From contig NZ_JACCJY010000013.1 of assembly GCF_014596085.1 (NCBI RefSeq), positions 62,001 through 126,000 of the forward strand: 64,000 bases of DNA. The letters are read 5' to 3'. This document shows positions 46,192 to 55,610 of the stretch, piece after piece (within the stretch, counting starts at the first letter, position 1; every line of letters begins with the position of its first letter). Below the pieces are notes generated by a model. That model made no database searches. It had not been told where the DNA came from and saw only the letters and a program-made list of their open reading frames with translations. The DNA is from Azospirillum tabaci (lineage in GTDB: Bacteria > Pseudomonadota > Alphaproteobacteria > Azospirillales > Azospirillaceae). The position numbers and the translations under genes are program-made.

Positions 46192-46385
46192 GATCGACAC
46201 CCCCTGCTCAACCGGGACTCCGGACGCCGCGCACCAGCGCGCTCGTCGCATTGATCCCGGCACGGCGCCTTGAACCGTTCCTCCCGGGGTGGGGTGTGCG
46301 CTCGTTGCTGATCGGCGCCATTGACCACCGGTGCGCCCGCCCCGCGTGCTTCCGTGACAAGCCGTTCGCGCTGCGGACTGTCGAA

Positions 46386-46398
46386 AGTTTCGGAAACT
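46386..46398. promoter_or_regulatory. Inverted repeat in the nifA upstream region
   Basis: AGTTTC-G-GAAACT, a 13 bp dyad about 195 bases before nifA. No sigma-54 element was found here; the A. brasilense nifA promoter is known to be sigma-70-like. This could be a site for the ammonium- or oxygen-dependent control, unproven. Confidence 0.35.
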
Positions 46399-46517
46399 CT
46401 CGGTCGAAAGGCAAGCCCTTTTGCATATCAGTTGCTGCGGTGCACAATGACTTATGGCTGCGGCAGAACGGCACAACCCTTGAGAAAACTGGAATTTCAG
46501 CCGGGAACCAGCTAATA

Positions 46518-46531
46518 ACTGACTGGTCAGT
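46518..46531. promoter_or_regulatory. Probable operator of the TetR-family regulator
   Basis: ACTGAC-TG-GTCAGT, a perfect 14 bp dyad 28 bases before the tetR-type start. Its type (TGACTGGTCAGT) is common for AcrR/TetR regulators that control their own exporter operon. Confidence 0.75.
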
Positions 46532-46558
46532 AATATTTTCTCCACCCTGGAGGACGGC

Positions 46559-47209
46559 ATGCCGGAGAATGATCCCGCCGTTCCGCGCTGGCGCCGCCGC
46601 AAGGAGGCGCGCCCCCGGGAGATCGTCGACGCGGCCCTGACCGTCTTCGGCGAGCGCGGCTTCGCGGCGGCCCGACTGGAGGACGTCGCGGCGCAGGCCG
46701 GGGTCAGCAAGGGCACGCTCTACCTCTACTTCCCGAACAAGGAGGAGCTGTTCAAGGCGGTGGTCCGCGAGGCCATCCTGCCCAACCTGGACATGGCCGA
46801 GCGTCTGCTGGCCGGAGCGCAGGGGCCGAGCTTCGCCGTGCTGGAAACGCTGCTGACGCTCTTCGCGACGCGCATCCTGAAATCCCGTGCCGGCGCCATT
46901 CCCAAGCTGATCATCGCCGAGGCCGGCAATTTCCCCGATCTTGCCCGCTTCTATTACGACGAGGTGATCCGCCGCGCCTTCGCCCTGCTGGCGGCGGTTC
47001 TGGAGCGCGGCATGGCGCGCGGGGAGTTCCGCCCGGTGGACGTCGATTCGACCGTCCGGCTGATCGTCGCGCCGATGCTGATGAGCGCGCTGTGGCGCTC
47101 CTCCTTCGAGGCTCTGGAGGGTCGCCCGCCGGACGTCGCGGCGCTGCTGGCCGCCCATCTCGACGCGCTGCGCCGGACGCTCGCCCCGGAGGGAGGGCCG
47201 CCGTCATGA
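46559..47209 (+). CDS. TetR-family repressor of an ABC exporter
   Basis: A 216-residue TetR regulator. The N-terminal HTH reads [20 protein letters not shown] followed by [16 protein letters not shown]; the rest is a helical ligand-binding domain. CTGGAGGACGGC precedes the ATG. The stop overlaps the next gene's start (ATGA). It probably represses the hlyD-ATPase operon through the palindrome just upstream. Confidence 0.9.
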   Translation: MPENDPAVPRWRRRKEARPREIVDAALTVFGERGFAAARLEDVAAQAGVSKGTLYLYFPNKEELFKAVVREAILPNLDMAERLLAGAQGPSFAVLETLLTLFATRILKSRAGAIPKLIIAEAGNFPDLARFYYDEVIRRAFALLAAVLERGMARGEFRPVDVDSTVRLIVAPMLMSALWRSSFEALEGRPPDVAALLAAHLDALRRTLAPEGGPPS

Positions 47210-48165
47210 GCTGGGTCGCCGAAACGCTGGCGGCGGCCCTGTCCGTCCTCGGACTGGGCGGCGGGGACGCCGTGCCGCTGGCCCACGGCTATGCCGAGGG
47301 CGAGTATCTGCGCATCGCCGCCCCGGTGGCCGGGACGCTCGACACGCTGGCGGTGACGCGCGGCGGGCGGGTGGAGGCGGGCGCCCCCCTCTTCGCGCTC
47401 GACCGCACCAGCGCGCGGGCGGAGCGCGACCGGCTGGCCGCCGCGCTGGGGCAGGCGCGGGCGCAACTGGCCGACCTGCGGACGGGCCGGCGCCCCGACG
47501 AGCTGGCGGTGGTGGCCGCCCAGCGCGCGCAGGCCGAGGCGGCGCTGCGCTATTCCGAAACGGAACTGGCGCGGCAGCAGACGCTGGTGGCGCGCAAGGT
47601 CAGTTCCGACGACCGGCTGGACGCCGCCCGCGCGACCCGTGACCGCGACCGCGCGCGGCTGGAGGAGCTGACCGCGCAACTGGCCGTCTCCAACCTGCCG
47701 GCCCGCCCCGACCAGATCCGCGCCGCCGAGGACGCCGTGGCCCAGGCCGAGGCGGCGCTGGCCCAGGCGGACAAGCGTCTCGCCGAGTTGGCTCCGCCGG
47801 CGCCCGAGGCGGCGCTGGTCGAGGACACGCTGTTCAACCCAGGCGAATGGGTGCCGGCGGGCGCCCCGGTGGTCTCGCTGCTGCCGCCGGGGAAGCGGAA
47901 GCTGGTTTTCTTTGTGCCGGAGCCGCTGATGGCCCGCGTCCGTCCGGGGGACCGGGTGACGGTGCGCTGCGACGGCTGTCCGCCCGGCCTGTCGGCGCGC
48001 GTGACCTATATGGCGCCGCGGGTGGAATACACCCCGCCAGTGATCTACAGCGTCGGCAGCCGCGAGAAGCTGGTCTTCCGCGTGGAGGCGCGGCTGGAGG
48101 ACGGGGCGACGCCCAACCCCGGCCTGCCCCCCGGTTTGCCGGTGGACGTGGAATTGCCGCCATGA
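47206..48165 (+). CDS. HlyD-type periplasmic adaptor of the ABC exporter (YbhG-like)
   Basis: A 319-residue adaptor. A short N-terminal hydrophobic segment anchors it. The biotinyl-lipoyl half-motif RIAAPVAGTLDTLAVTRGGRV is followed by a coiled-coil hairpin (about 90-190) and the beta-barrel part (GERVPAG-like, KLVFFVPEPLMARVRPGDRV). It links the inner membrane transporter to an outer membrane channel. It overlaps both neighbours by 4 bases. Confidence 0.88.
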   Translation: MSWVAETLAAALSVLGLGGGDAVPLAHGYAEGEYLRIAAPVAGTLDTLAVTRGGRVEAGAPLFALDRTSARAERDRLAAALGQARAQLADLRTGRRPDELAVVAAQRAQAEAALRYSETELARQQTLVARKVSSDDRLDAARATRDRDRARLEELTAQLAVSNLPARPDQIRAAEDAVAQAEAALAQADKRLAELAPPAPEAALVEDTLFNPGEWVPAGAPVVSLLPPGKRKLVFFVPEPLMARVRPGDRVTVRCDGCPPGLSARVTYMAPRVEYTPPVIYSVGSREKLVFRVEARLEDGATPNPGLPPGLPVDVELPP

Positions 48166-49103
48166 CCGGAGATGCCGTCATCGACGTGCGCGGTCTGGTC
48201 AAGCGCTTCGGCACCAAGACGGTGGTGGACGGCTTCTCCATTCGGGTGGTGCGGGGGCAGATCTACGGCTTCCTGGGGCCGAACGGGTCGGGCAAGACGA
48301 CGACCATCCGCATGCTCTGCGGGCTGCTGACCCCCGATGCGGGGGAGGGGACCTGCCTCGGGCTCGACATCCGCCGCCAGAGCGCCGCCATCAAGCGGCA
48401 GGTCGGGTACATGACCCAGAAGTTCAGCTTCTGGGAGGATTTGAGCATCGCCGAGAATCTGGATTTCGTCGCCCGCATGTACGGGCTGCCGGACCGGAGG
48501 ACCAAGGTCGCCGCGGCGCTGGAGCGGCTGGGGCTGGGCAACCGGCGGGCGCAGCTGGCGGGGGAGTTGTCCGGCGGCTGGAAGCAGCGTCTGGCGCTGG
48601 CCGCCTGCATCCTGCACGAGCCGAAGCTGCTGCTGCTCGACGAGCCGACCGCCGGCGTCGATCCGAAGGCGCGGCGGGAATTCTGGGACGAGATCCACCG
48701 GCTGGCCGGCGACGGGCTGACCGTGCTGGTCAGCACCCATTACATGGACGAGGCGGAACGCTGCCACGCCATCGCCTACCTCGCCTACGGCCGGCTGATG
48801 ACCCAGGGCAGCGTGGAGGAGGTGATCGCCACATCGGGGCTGGTCACCTACGAGGTCGGCGCGCGGGGGGCGGGCGGGCCGGACCTCGGGCATGTCGCGG
48901 CGGCGCTGCGCGACCGTCCGGGTGTCGAGATGGTCGCCGCCTTCGGCGCCCGGCTGCATGTCAGCGGGGGCGACGGTGCGGACCTGGAGGCGGCGTTGCG
49001 CCCGTGGGCCGCCGACCCGGGCCTGCTGGTGCGGCGGACGGATCCGACGCTGGAGGACGTGTTCATCCACCTGATGAACCGCAGCACGGACAACTTCGCA
49101 TGA
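48162..49103 (+). CDS. ABC transporter ATP-binding protein (YbhF-like)
   Basis: A 313-residue ATPase. Walker A GPNGSGKTTT near residue 40, Q-loop VGYMTQKFSFW, signature LSGGWKQRLALAACI, Walker B LLLLDEPTAGVDP and switch His in VSTHYMDEAERC are all present. It is related to one half of YbhF, which in enterobacteria has two ATPase domains. It energises the ABC-2 permease encoded 580 bases downstream. Confidence 0.92.
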   Translation: MTGDAVIDVRGLVKRFGTKTVVDGFSIRVVRGQIYGFLGPNGSGKTTTIRMLCGLLTPDAGEGTCLGLDIRRQSAAIKRQVGYMTQKFSFWEDLSIAENLDFVARMYGLPDRRTKVAAALERLGLGNRRAQLAGELSGGWKQRLALAACILHEPKLLLLDEPTAGVDPKARREFWDEIHRLAGDGLTVLVSTHYMDEAERCHAIAYLAYGRLMTQGSVEEVIATSGLVTYEVGARGAGGPDLGHVAAALRDRPGVEMVAAFGARLHVSGGDGADLEAALRPWAADPGLLVRRTDPTLEDVFIHLMNRSTDNFA

Positions 49104-49171
49104 CCGCGCCGGTGGGCAGGATCAGGCCGTCCCCACAGCCTTGCGAAAGCCGGTGCGGGGACGGCGCGCGG

Positions 49172-49540
49172 TCACTCGATCGACGCGGAGGTCACGCCCG
49201 TGTTCTTGTTCCAGCGCAGCGTCAGCTTGGAGATCTTGCAGAGATTCAGGTTCTGCCAGACCGCCGACTCGCCGTCGTCGTAGATGACCTTCATGTCCCA
49301 CTTGCAGGTCTTCTCGGCCTTGTCGAAGCTCAGTTCGAATTCCTCGCCGTCATCAAGGACGTCGCGGCCGAGAATGTCTTCGTCCCACTTCTCGTTGGCG
49401 GACTCGCTGACATAGATGTGCTTCAGCGCGTAGCCCGTCTCGTTCGCGATGGTGAAATCCTGTTGCCCGGCCATGGCGGCGCCATGAAACAGGAACAGGG
49501 CGGCCACGGCAGCGGCACCCTTGGCAAGAATAGATGTCAC
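49172..49540 (-). CDS. Secreted small protein of unknown function
   Basis: A 122-residue protein with a signal peptide (ILAKGAAAVAALFLFHGAAM, then AGQQ) and a small mature domain (DFTIANETGYALKHIYVSES; CKWDMKVIYDDGESAVWQNL). Such proteins are frequent in Azospirillum and relatives and are sometimes misnamed argininosuccinate lyase. Two cysteines may form a disulfide. It lies on the opposite strand inside an ABC exporter operon. Confidence 0.75.
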   Translation of the reverse strand: MTSILAKGAAAVAALFLFHGAAMAGQQDFTIANETGYALKHIYVSESANEKWDEDILGRDVLDDGEEFELSFDKAEKTCKWDMKVIYDDGESAVWQNLNLCKISKLTLRWNKNTGVTSASIE

Positions 49541-49684
49541 GGTATGTCTCCCGCATACGATTTAATCCTTTCGGACGGTGCTTGAAGCAATTTCGATATG
49601 TCAACGGTCGTCAAGTCGCTCGGTGTGGAGCTGAAGTAGAAGGTTGTGTTTCTTTTTTGAAATGCACGGTTGGGGAGGGGCGTC

Positions 49685-50818
49685 ATGGCGCGGTTTTCCT
49701 TTGCGCGCTTCGTCGCGGTGATGGTGAAGGAATTCATTCAGATGCGGCGCGACCGGCTGACCTTCGCCATGATGGTGGGGGTGCCGGTGCTCCAGCTCGT
49801 GCTGTTCGGCTTCGCCATCAACTCCGACCCGAAAAGCCTGCCGACCGCCGTCCACGCCGCCGACCCCAGCCCCTTCGCGCGCACGCTGGTGTCGGCCATG
49901 GTGAATTCCGGCTATTTCGACGTGACCCGCGGCGCCGACAGCCCGGCCGAGCTTGACCGCCTGCTGGCGGAGGGACGGGTGCAGTTCGCCGTCACCATCC
50001 CCGCCGGATTCGCCCGCGATCTGCAGCGGGGCGAGCGGCCCGTCCTGCTGGTCGAGGCCGACGCGACCGACCCGGCGGCGACCAGCAACGCGCTGGGTGC
50101 CTTGTCGACCATCGCGCGGCAGGCGCTGGACCCCGACCTGATCGGGCCGCTCGCGCATTTGCGTTCCACCCCCGACCCGGTCGAGCTGCGTGTCCACCGC
50201 CGCTACAACCCGGAGGGCATCACCCAGTACAATGTGGTGCCCGGTCTGATGGGGGTGGTCCTGACCATGACCATGGTGATGATGACCGCGCTGGCCGTCA
50301 CCCGCGAGCGGGAGCGCGGAACGATGGAAAACCTGCTGGCGATGCCCGTCCGCCCGTTCGAGGTGATGCTGGGAAAGATCGTGCCCTTCATCCTGGTCGG
50401 CTACATCCAGGTCGTCATCATCGTCCTGGCGGCCCGGCTGCTGTTCGGCGTGCCCATCGTCGGCAGCCTGAGCCTGCTGTCGGTTGTGCTGGTGCTGTTC
50501 ATCGCCGCCAATCTGGCGGTGGGGTTCACCTTCTCCACCGTGGCGAAGAACCAGCTTCAGGCGATGCAGATGTCCTTCTTCTTCTTTCTGCCGTCGATGC
50601 TGCTGTCCGGCTTCATGTTTCCCTTCCGCGGCATGCCCGGCTGGGCGCAGGCGGTGGGGGAGGTGCTGCCGCTGACCCATTTCCTGCGCATCGTCCGCGG
50701 CATCCTCCTGAAAGGCAACGGCCCGGCGGAGATCGCGGGGGAGGTGGCGGCGCTGCTGGCTTTCCTGGCGGTGGTCACCGTCGTCGCGCTGAAACGCTAC
50801 CGGCAAACCTTGGACTGA
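49685..50818 (+). CDS. ABC-2 type transporter permease (YbhS/YbhR-like)
   Basis: A 377-residue permease with an N-terminal helix (MVGVPVLQLVLFGFAIN), a large periplasmic domain, then five membrane segments (e.g. NVVPGLMGVVLTMTMVMMTA; IPLS-type YIQVVIIVLAARLLFGV; MSFFFFLPSMLLSGFMFPF). It is the partner of the adaptor and ATPase upstream. GGGGAGGGGCGTC precedes the ATG, preferred over a TTG five codons earlier. YbhGFSR-type systems have two permeases; only one is seen here. Confidence 0.88.
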   Translation: MARFSFARFVAVMVKEFIQMRRDRLTFAMMVGVPVLQLVLFGFAINSDPKSLPTAVHAADPSPFARTLVSAMVNSGYFDVTRGADSPAELDRLLAEGRVQFAVTIPAGFARDLQRGERPVLLVEADATDPAATSNALGALSTIARQALDPDLIGPLAHLRSTPDPVELRVHRRYNPEGITQYNVVPGLMGVVLTMTMVMMTALAVTRERERGTMENLLAMPVRPFEVMLGKIVPFILVGYIQVVIIVLAARLLFGVPIVGSLSLLSVVLVLFIAANLAVGFTFSTVAKNQLQAMQMSFFFFLPSMLLSGFMFPFRGMPGWAQAVGEVLPLTHFLRIVRGILLKGNGPAEIAGEVAALLAFLAVVTVVALKRYRQTLD

Positions 50819-50965
50819 GCAGTAAACGGGGGGTGGGGCGGCCCTTCATCGTCGCCGCCCGGCGTCGGCGCCAAGTCGAAATCGGTTGTGACATGAGCGT
50901 GAGCCTCACGTTTCGTTAAGAAACATTGGCTCTAATCTTTCCCGATTGGCGGTCCGTGGGGGAAG

Positions 50966-51913
50966 ATGATGCGGCGCTTGGCAGTTGGCCCGACGGTCGG
51001 GATTCTCGCGGCGGCTCTGATCGCCGCTGCTCTCGCCGGCCCGGCCGAAGCCGGATCGCACAAGAAGAAGAAGCCCTCGCCGCCGGCTCCCAATTCCATC
51101 GCCTGGAGTCAGGTGAGCGGTCCCGCCCTGGGGCCGGCCCAGTCCATCGGCGGCTACGCCGCGGGCTGCATCACGGGGGCGCAAGCCCTGCCGGGGGAAG
51201 GCACCGGCTACCAGGTGATCCGCATGTCCCGCCAACGCTATTACGGCCACCCGGAACTGATCGACTATCTGAAGGGGTTCGGGCGGAAGGTCGCGGCGGC
51301 CGGGCTGGGGACCGCGCTGATCGGCGATATGGGGCAGGCGCGCGGCGGCCCGATGAGCTTCGGCCACGCCAGCCACCAGATCGGGCTGGACGCCGACGTC
51401 TGGCTGCGGCTCGACCACCCGCCGATGGGCCGCAACGCGCGGGAAAGCCTGACCGAGATCAAGTACGTCGATTACGGGCGCGTCCGCGTCACCGAGGACT
51501 GGTCGGAACGGCAGGCCCAACTCGTCCGCATCGCCGCCAGCGACCCCCGCGTGACACGGATCTTCGTGAACCCGGCGATCAAGCTCGCCATGTGTCGCCA
51601 TTCCTGGCCGGACCGCGCCTTCCTGCGCAAGCTGCGCCCCTGGCATGGCCATGACGGGCACATGCACATCCGGCTGGGCTGTCCGGCGGGGAGCCCGCAG
51701 TGCGAGGACCAGCGCGACATTCCCGACGGCGACGGCTGTGGCGACGAGGTCGAATCCTGGCTCGGTTCCGTCTACCCGGTGGTGGAGAGGCACAACGGCA
51801 AGCCGCAGCCGCGCCACGTCAGCATGCCGCCCTCCTGCAGCGCGGTGCTGCGCGCCGCCGGGACGCGGGTCGCCGCTGTGGACGATTCGCACGGGGAGAA
51901 GGCGTTACGGTAA
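50966..51913 (+). CDS. mepA: Penicillin-insensitive murein endopeptidase MepA
   Basis: A 315-residue periplasmic LAS-family metallopeptidase that cleaves D-Ala-mDAP cross-links. A signal peptide ends near ALAGPAEAGS. Zinc ligands lie in SFGHASHQIGLDADVW and RPWHGHDGHMHIRLGC. Six or more cysteines in the mature part are normal for the family. It has no evident operon partner; an ATG one codon later is equally possible. Confidence 0.92.
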   Translation: MMRRLAVGPTVGILAAALIAAALAGPAEAGSHKKKKPSPPAPNSIAWSQVSGPALGPAQSIGGYAAGCITGAQALPGEGTGYQVIRMSRQRYYGHPELIDYLKGFGRKVAAAGLGTALIGDMGQARGGPMSFGHASHQIGLDADVWLRLDHPPMGRNARESLTEIKYVDYGRVRVTEDWSERQAQLVRIAASDPRVTRIFVNPAIKLAMCRHSWPDRAFLRKLRPWHGHDGHMHIRLGCPAGSPQCEDQRDIPDGDGCGDEVESWLGSVYPVVERHNGKPQPRHVSMPPSCSAVLRAAGTRVAAVDDSHGEKALR

Positions 51914-52062
51914 TGTGACGCAGGATTTTGCGCTTGCACGAATGGAGCGCCCGGATACTGTGAAACCCGGAATGAATTCGTTCGGGTGGCGGAAACACCA
52001 TGTCCGCCGCCTGAACGAACCGGTCGTCCGGCGGTCCAGGCAACGGGGCAGGCGCGAAGGCG

Positions 52063-53028
52063 ATGAGCGATAACAGCGGACACGATCACGCGGGCGCTCC
52101 CCGCATCACGCTCAAGACCCGCCTTCACGCTTGGTGGGAGGGGTACGACCTCTCCGGCCTGAAGGGCAAGAGTGGGGAGGGGGACGGCAAGCCGCAGGCT
52201 GGCGCCGCTCCGGTCCAGCCCGCCGTCCGGGGCCATGGCCCCGGCGTGAACCGCTGGGGCAAGCCGCTGTGGAGCGCCAACCGGATCGAGGTGGCGGAGA
52301 AGCTGTGGGGCGAGGGCTTCAACACGCCGGGCGGCCACGACCACATCCCCTATCTGGTCAAGCCGCTCGGCCTCAATCCGGCGATGAGCGTGCTGGACCT
52401 GTCCGCCGGTCTGGGCGGCACCAGCCGCACGATGGCGAGCAAGTACGGCTGCTGGGTCACCGGGCTGGAGGCGTCGGAGCTTCTGGCCAAGGAGGGGATG
52501 ATCCGCTCCTTCAAGGAGGGGCTGGAGAAGAAGGCCCCGATCGAAACCTACGATCCGGAGAATTTCAGCTATCCCAAGCGCGTGGACGCCATCGTCTACA
52601 AGGAGGGGATGTTCTCCGTCCGCGGCAAGGACCAGCTGTTCGACGGGATGGAACTGGCGTTGAAGCCGCGTGGCCATCTGCTGATGACCGATTACGTGAT
52701 CGAACCGGCCCTGGCCGGGGCCAAGGCCGTGCAGGTCTGGTGCGACAAGGAGCCGATGCAGCCGCATTTGTGGTCCAAGGACCAGATGGCCGCCGCCTTC
52801 GCCCAGCGGAACCTGGACCTGCGAATCGCCGAGGACATCACCGACACCCACCGTGGCCTGATCGTGAGCGCCATCCAGGGGTTGGTCGAGCATCTGGAAC
52901 GCCACCATATGGACCACGAGACCAAGATCGCGGTGATGGACGAGGTGGAGTTGTGGGTCCGCCGTGTTTCCGCCATCGAGGCGGGCATGAAGGTCTGCCG
53001 TTTCTACGCGCTGAAGCCGGCGGAGTAG
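52063..53028 (+). CDS. SAM-dependent methyltransferase
   Basis: A 321-residue class I methyltransferase. Motif I VLDLSAGLGGTSRTMASKYG is near residue 111, then VTGLEASELLAKEG (motif II) and PRGHLLMTDYVIEP (motif IV-V). It resembles UbiE/phosphoethanolamine-type enzymes. The N-terminal 60 residues are polar and low in complexity. Substrate not deducible. Confidence 0.8.
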   Translation: MSDNSGHDHAGAPRITLKTRLHAWWEGYDLSGLKGKSGEGDGKPQAGAAPVQPAVRGHGPGVNRWGKPLWSANRIEVAEKLWGEGFNTPGGHDHIPYLVKPLGLNPAMSVLDLSAGLGGTSRTMASKYGCWVTGLEASELLAKEGMIRSFKEGLEKKAPIETYDPENFSYPKRVDAIVYKEGMFSVRGKDQLFDGMELALKPRGHLLMTDYVIEPALAGAKAVQVWCDKEPMQPHLWSKDQMAAAFAQRNLDLRIAEDITDTHRGLIVSAIQGLVEHLERHHMDHETKIAVMDEVELWVRRVSAIEAGMKVCRFYALKPAE

Positions 53029-53159
53029 GGGGCGAGGCGGCTCTCCGCCTCCACAACCGCAACCGTGAGAGGGGCGCGCGGGGGGCGTTGACAGCGGGGG
53101 TGCGCCGCACTATGGTGCGCGCCTTCGATCGAGCCGCCGACCGACCAGGATGAAGAATT

Positions 53160-53285
53160 ATGAAGATCGTTAACTCTCTGAAGTCGATGAAGACGCGCCA
53201 CAAGGCCTGCCGCGTGATCCGCCGCAAGGGCCGCGTCTACGTCATCAACAAGCAGAACCCGCGCTTCAAGGCCCGCCAGGGCTGA
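53160..53285 (+). CDS. rpmJ: Ribosomal protein bL36 (zinc-free type)
   Basis: A 41-residue basic protein reading [20 protein letters not shown], then [20 protein letters not shown] and a final Gly: large subunit protein L36. It lacks the four zinc-binding Cys/His of the C+ form, so it is the C- paralogue (RpmJ2/YkgO type). An AGGA lies 9 bases upstream of the ATG. It is monocistronic and followed by two strong hairpins. Confidence 0.93.
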   Translation: MKIVNSLKSMKTRHKACRVIRRKGRVYVINKQNPRFKARQG

Positions 53286-53290
53286 GACCG

Positions 53291-53376
53291 ACGGCCGGGT
53301 CCGCCCGGCCGACGAGTGCTGTGTTGTTGAACGCGACGCCGCGCCGTTCCCTTGGGACGGCGCGGCGTCGCGTTTT
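53291..53376 (+). terminator. Tandem hairpins and terminator after rpmJ
   Basis: A first hairpin (GGCCGGG-TCCG-CCCGGCC) is followed by a perfect 16 bp stem (CGCGACGCCGCGCCGT with ACGGCGCGGCGTCGCG, 9-base loop, 53332-53372) and TTTT. The second is a classic Rho-independent terminator. Confidence 0.88.
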
Positions 53377-53457
53377 GCATGCTTGGTGCTTGTTCCGGTT
53401 GCAAGCCGCATCGAATCCGGACAATTTCAGGCCGCCTGTGCGATCCGGAGTTGTTGG

Positions 53458-53982
53458 ATGACCAAGAGTTTGGGTGCCAGAAGTTTAGTCACCAGAAGTT
53501 TGGATCTGGGGTGCGGTCCCAACCCGAAGAATCCCTTCTCTGCGAGCGAACTGTTCGGGCTCGACGTCGAGGAGCACCCCGCACCGCACATCCGTACGGC
53601 GGATCTGGCTGTGGATGCGCTTCCCTTCGAGGACGGGCACTTCGACTATGTCACTGCCTTCGATGTGATCGAGCATGTTCCGCGAATCGTCTACGCGCCG
53701 CATCGCCGCTACAGCTTCATCGCGCTGATGGATGAGATCCACCGCGTTCTGAAGCCGGACGGGCTCTTCTACGCCCAGACCCCGGCCTATCCGCACGCCG
53801 AGGCGTTCCAGGACCCCACCCACGTCAACATCATCACCGAGAACACCTTCGCCCTCTACTTCGACGACCAGCACCGTTGGGCGGCCAATTACGGCTTTCG
53901 CGGGGCCTTCCGGGTCCTGTCGCAGGAATGGCGCGGCTTCCACCTGCTGTCGACGCTTCAGAAGGCGCCCGCTCCGGCCTGA
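53458..53982 (+). CDS. Class I SAM-dependent methyltransferase, short
   Basis: A 174-residue protein. Motif I is very close to the N-terminus (SLDLGCGPNPKNPF), followed by LFGLDVEEHPAPHIRTADL and FDYVTAFDVIEHVPR, a Methyltransf_11 pattern. The ATG has GGAG 7 bases upstream; the longer frame starts within the terminator region. The first 17 residues come from three imperfect 15-18 base DNA repeats (KSLGARSLVTRSLDLG). Substrate unknown. Confidence 0.78.
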   Translation: MTKSLGARSLVTRSLDLGCGPNPKNPFSASELFGLDVEEHPAPHIRTADLAVDALPFEDGHFDYVTAFDVIEHVPRIVYAPHRRYSFIALMDEIHRVLKPDGLFYAQTPAYPHAEAFQDPTHVNIITENTFALYFDDQHRWAANYGFRGAFRVLSQEWRGFHLLSTLQKAPAPA

Positions 53983-54099
53983 CCGGGTGGCGGGCGTCAA
54001 AAGGGGGACTGGTGCCGGCGCGGCTTCGATGCTACCTCTGAAAGAGGAACGCCGCAGGAACAACCCCGGCGACCGAAAAGAGGGGGAGGACGGCCGGCC

Positions 54100-55587
54100 A
54101 TGCGGATGCCAGCGCCCGACGACGGCGTCATCGCGCGCCGACGCGAAATCATCGCAGCGCTGCGGGCCATCGTGCCCGGCGAGGGGGTGATCGCCGACGA
54201 AAGCGAACTGCGCGCCTATGAATGCGACGGGCTGACCGCCTACCGCCAACTTCCCATGGTTGTGGTGCTCCCCAGCACGACGGAGCAGGTGAGCCAAGTG
54301 CTCAGAACCTGCAAGGCGATGGGGGTGAAGGTGGTGCCGCGCGGCGCCGGCACGTCCTTGTCGGGCGGGGCCCTGCCGCTGGCCGACGGCGTGCTCCTGG
54401 GGATGGGCAAGTTCAACCGCATCCTCGACATCGACGTCGCCAACCGCTGCGTGGTGACGCAGCCGGGGGTGACCAACCTCGGCATCTCCAACGCGGTGGC
54501 GCACGAGGGCTTCTATTACGCGCCCGACCCCTCCAGCCAGATCGCCTGCACCATCGGAGGCAACATCGCCGAGAATTCCGGCGGGGTGCATTGCCTGAAA
54601 TACGGGCTGACCACCAACAACGTGCTGGGGCTGGAGATGGTGCTGATGGACGGCACCATCCTGCGGCTGGGCGGCAAGCATCTCGATGCCGGCGGCTACG
54701 ACCTGATGGGCGTCGTCACCGGCTCCGAAGGGCTGCTGGGGGTGGTGACCGAGGTCACGGTGCGCATCCTCAAGAAGCCGGCCACCGCCCGCGCGGTGCT
54801 GATCGGCTTCCCGACCAGCGAGCAGGGCGGCGACTGCGTGGCCGCCATCATCGCCGCGGGCATCATCCCCGGCGGCATGGAGATGATGGACAAGCCGGCC
54901 ATCCACGCGGCGGAGGATTTCGTCCATGCCGGCTACCCGCTGGACGTGGAGGCCCTGCTGATCGTCGAGCTGGACGGCCCGGCGGCGGAGGTGGACCATC
55001 TGATCGATCAGGTGGCGGAGATCGCGCGGTCCAAAGGCTGCTGCTACTCCCGCGTCTCGACCTCGGAGGAGGAGCGGCTGTCCTTCTGGGCCGGGCGCAA
55101 GGCGGCCTTCCCGGCGGTGGGGCGCATCAGCCCGGACTACTACTGTATGGACGGCACCATCCCGCGCAAGGCGCTGCCCCTGGTGCTGCACCGCATGCAG
55201 GAGATGTCCGACCGCTACGCCCTGCGGGTCGCCAACGTCTTCCATGCGGGCGACGGCAACCTGCACCCGCTGATCCTCTACGACGCCAACAAGCCGGGCG
55301 AGCTGGAGCGGGCGGAGGCCTTCGGCAACGACATCCTGCGCCTGTGCGTCGAGGTCGGCGGCGTGCTGACCGGGGAGCATGGCGTCGGGGTGGAGAAGCG
55401 CGACCTGATGACCGACCAGTTCGACGAGGTCGATCTCGATCAGCAGCAGCGCATCAAATGCGCCTTCGACCCCGACGGGCTGCTGAACCCCGGCAAGGTC
55501 TTCCCCAAGCTGCACCGCTGCGCCGAACTGGGCCGCGTGCACATCCACAAGGGGGAGCTGCGCTTCCCCGACATTCCTCGATTCTGA
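54100..55587 (+). CDS. glcD: Glycolate oxidase subunit GlcD
   Basis: A 495-residue FAD-linked oxidase. The FAD-binding segment VVPRGAGTSLSGGALPLADG near residue 83, IGGNIAENSGGVHCLKYGLT and the C-terminal GVLTGEHGVGVEKRDLM with FNP/LNPGKVFP fit GlcD. It oxidises glycolate to glyoxylate at the membrane with GlcE and GlcF. First gene of glcDEF. Confidence 0.95.
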   Translation: MRMPAPDDGVIARRREIIAALRAIVPGEGVIADESELRAYECDGLTAYRQLPMVVVLPSTTEQVSQVLRTCKAMGVKVVPRGAGTSLSGGALPLADGVLLGMGKFNRILDIDVANRCVVTQPGVTNLGISNAVAHEGFYYAPDPSSQIACTIGGNIAENSGGVHCLKYGLTTNNVLGLEMVLMDGTILRLGGKHLDAGGYDLMGVVTGSEGLLGVVTEVTVRILKKPATARAVLIGFPTSEQGGDCVAAIIAAGIIPGGMEMMDKPAIHAAEDFVHAGYPLDVEALLIVELDGPAAEVDHLIDQVAEIARSKGCCYSRVSTSEEERLSFWAGRKAAFPAVGRISPDYYCMDGTIPRKALPLVLHRMQEMSDRYALRVANVFHAGDGNLHPLILYDANKPGELERAEAFGNDILRLCVEVGGVLTGEHGVGVEKRDLMTDQFDEVDLDQQQRIKCAFDPDGLLNPGKVFPKLHRCAELGRVHIHKGELRFPDIPRF

Positions 55588-55610
55588 GCCCCCATTCTGA
55601 GGCCACCCGC

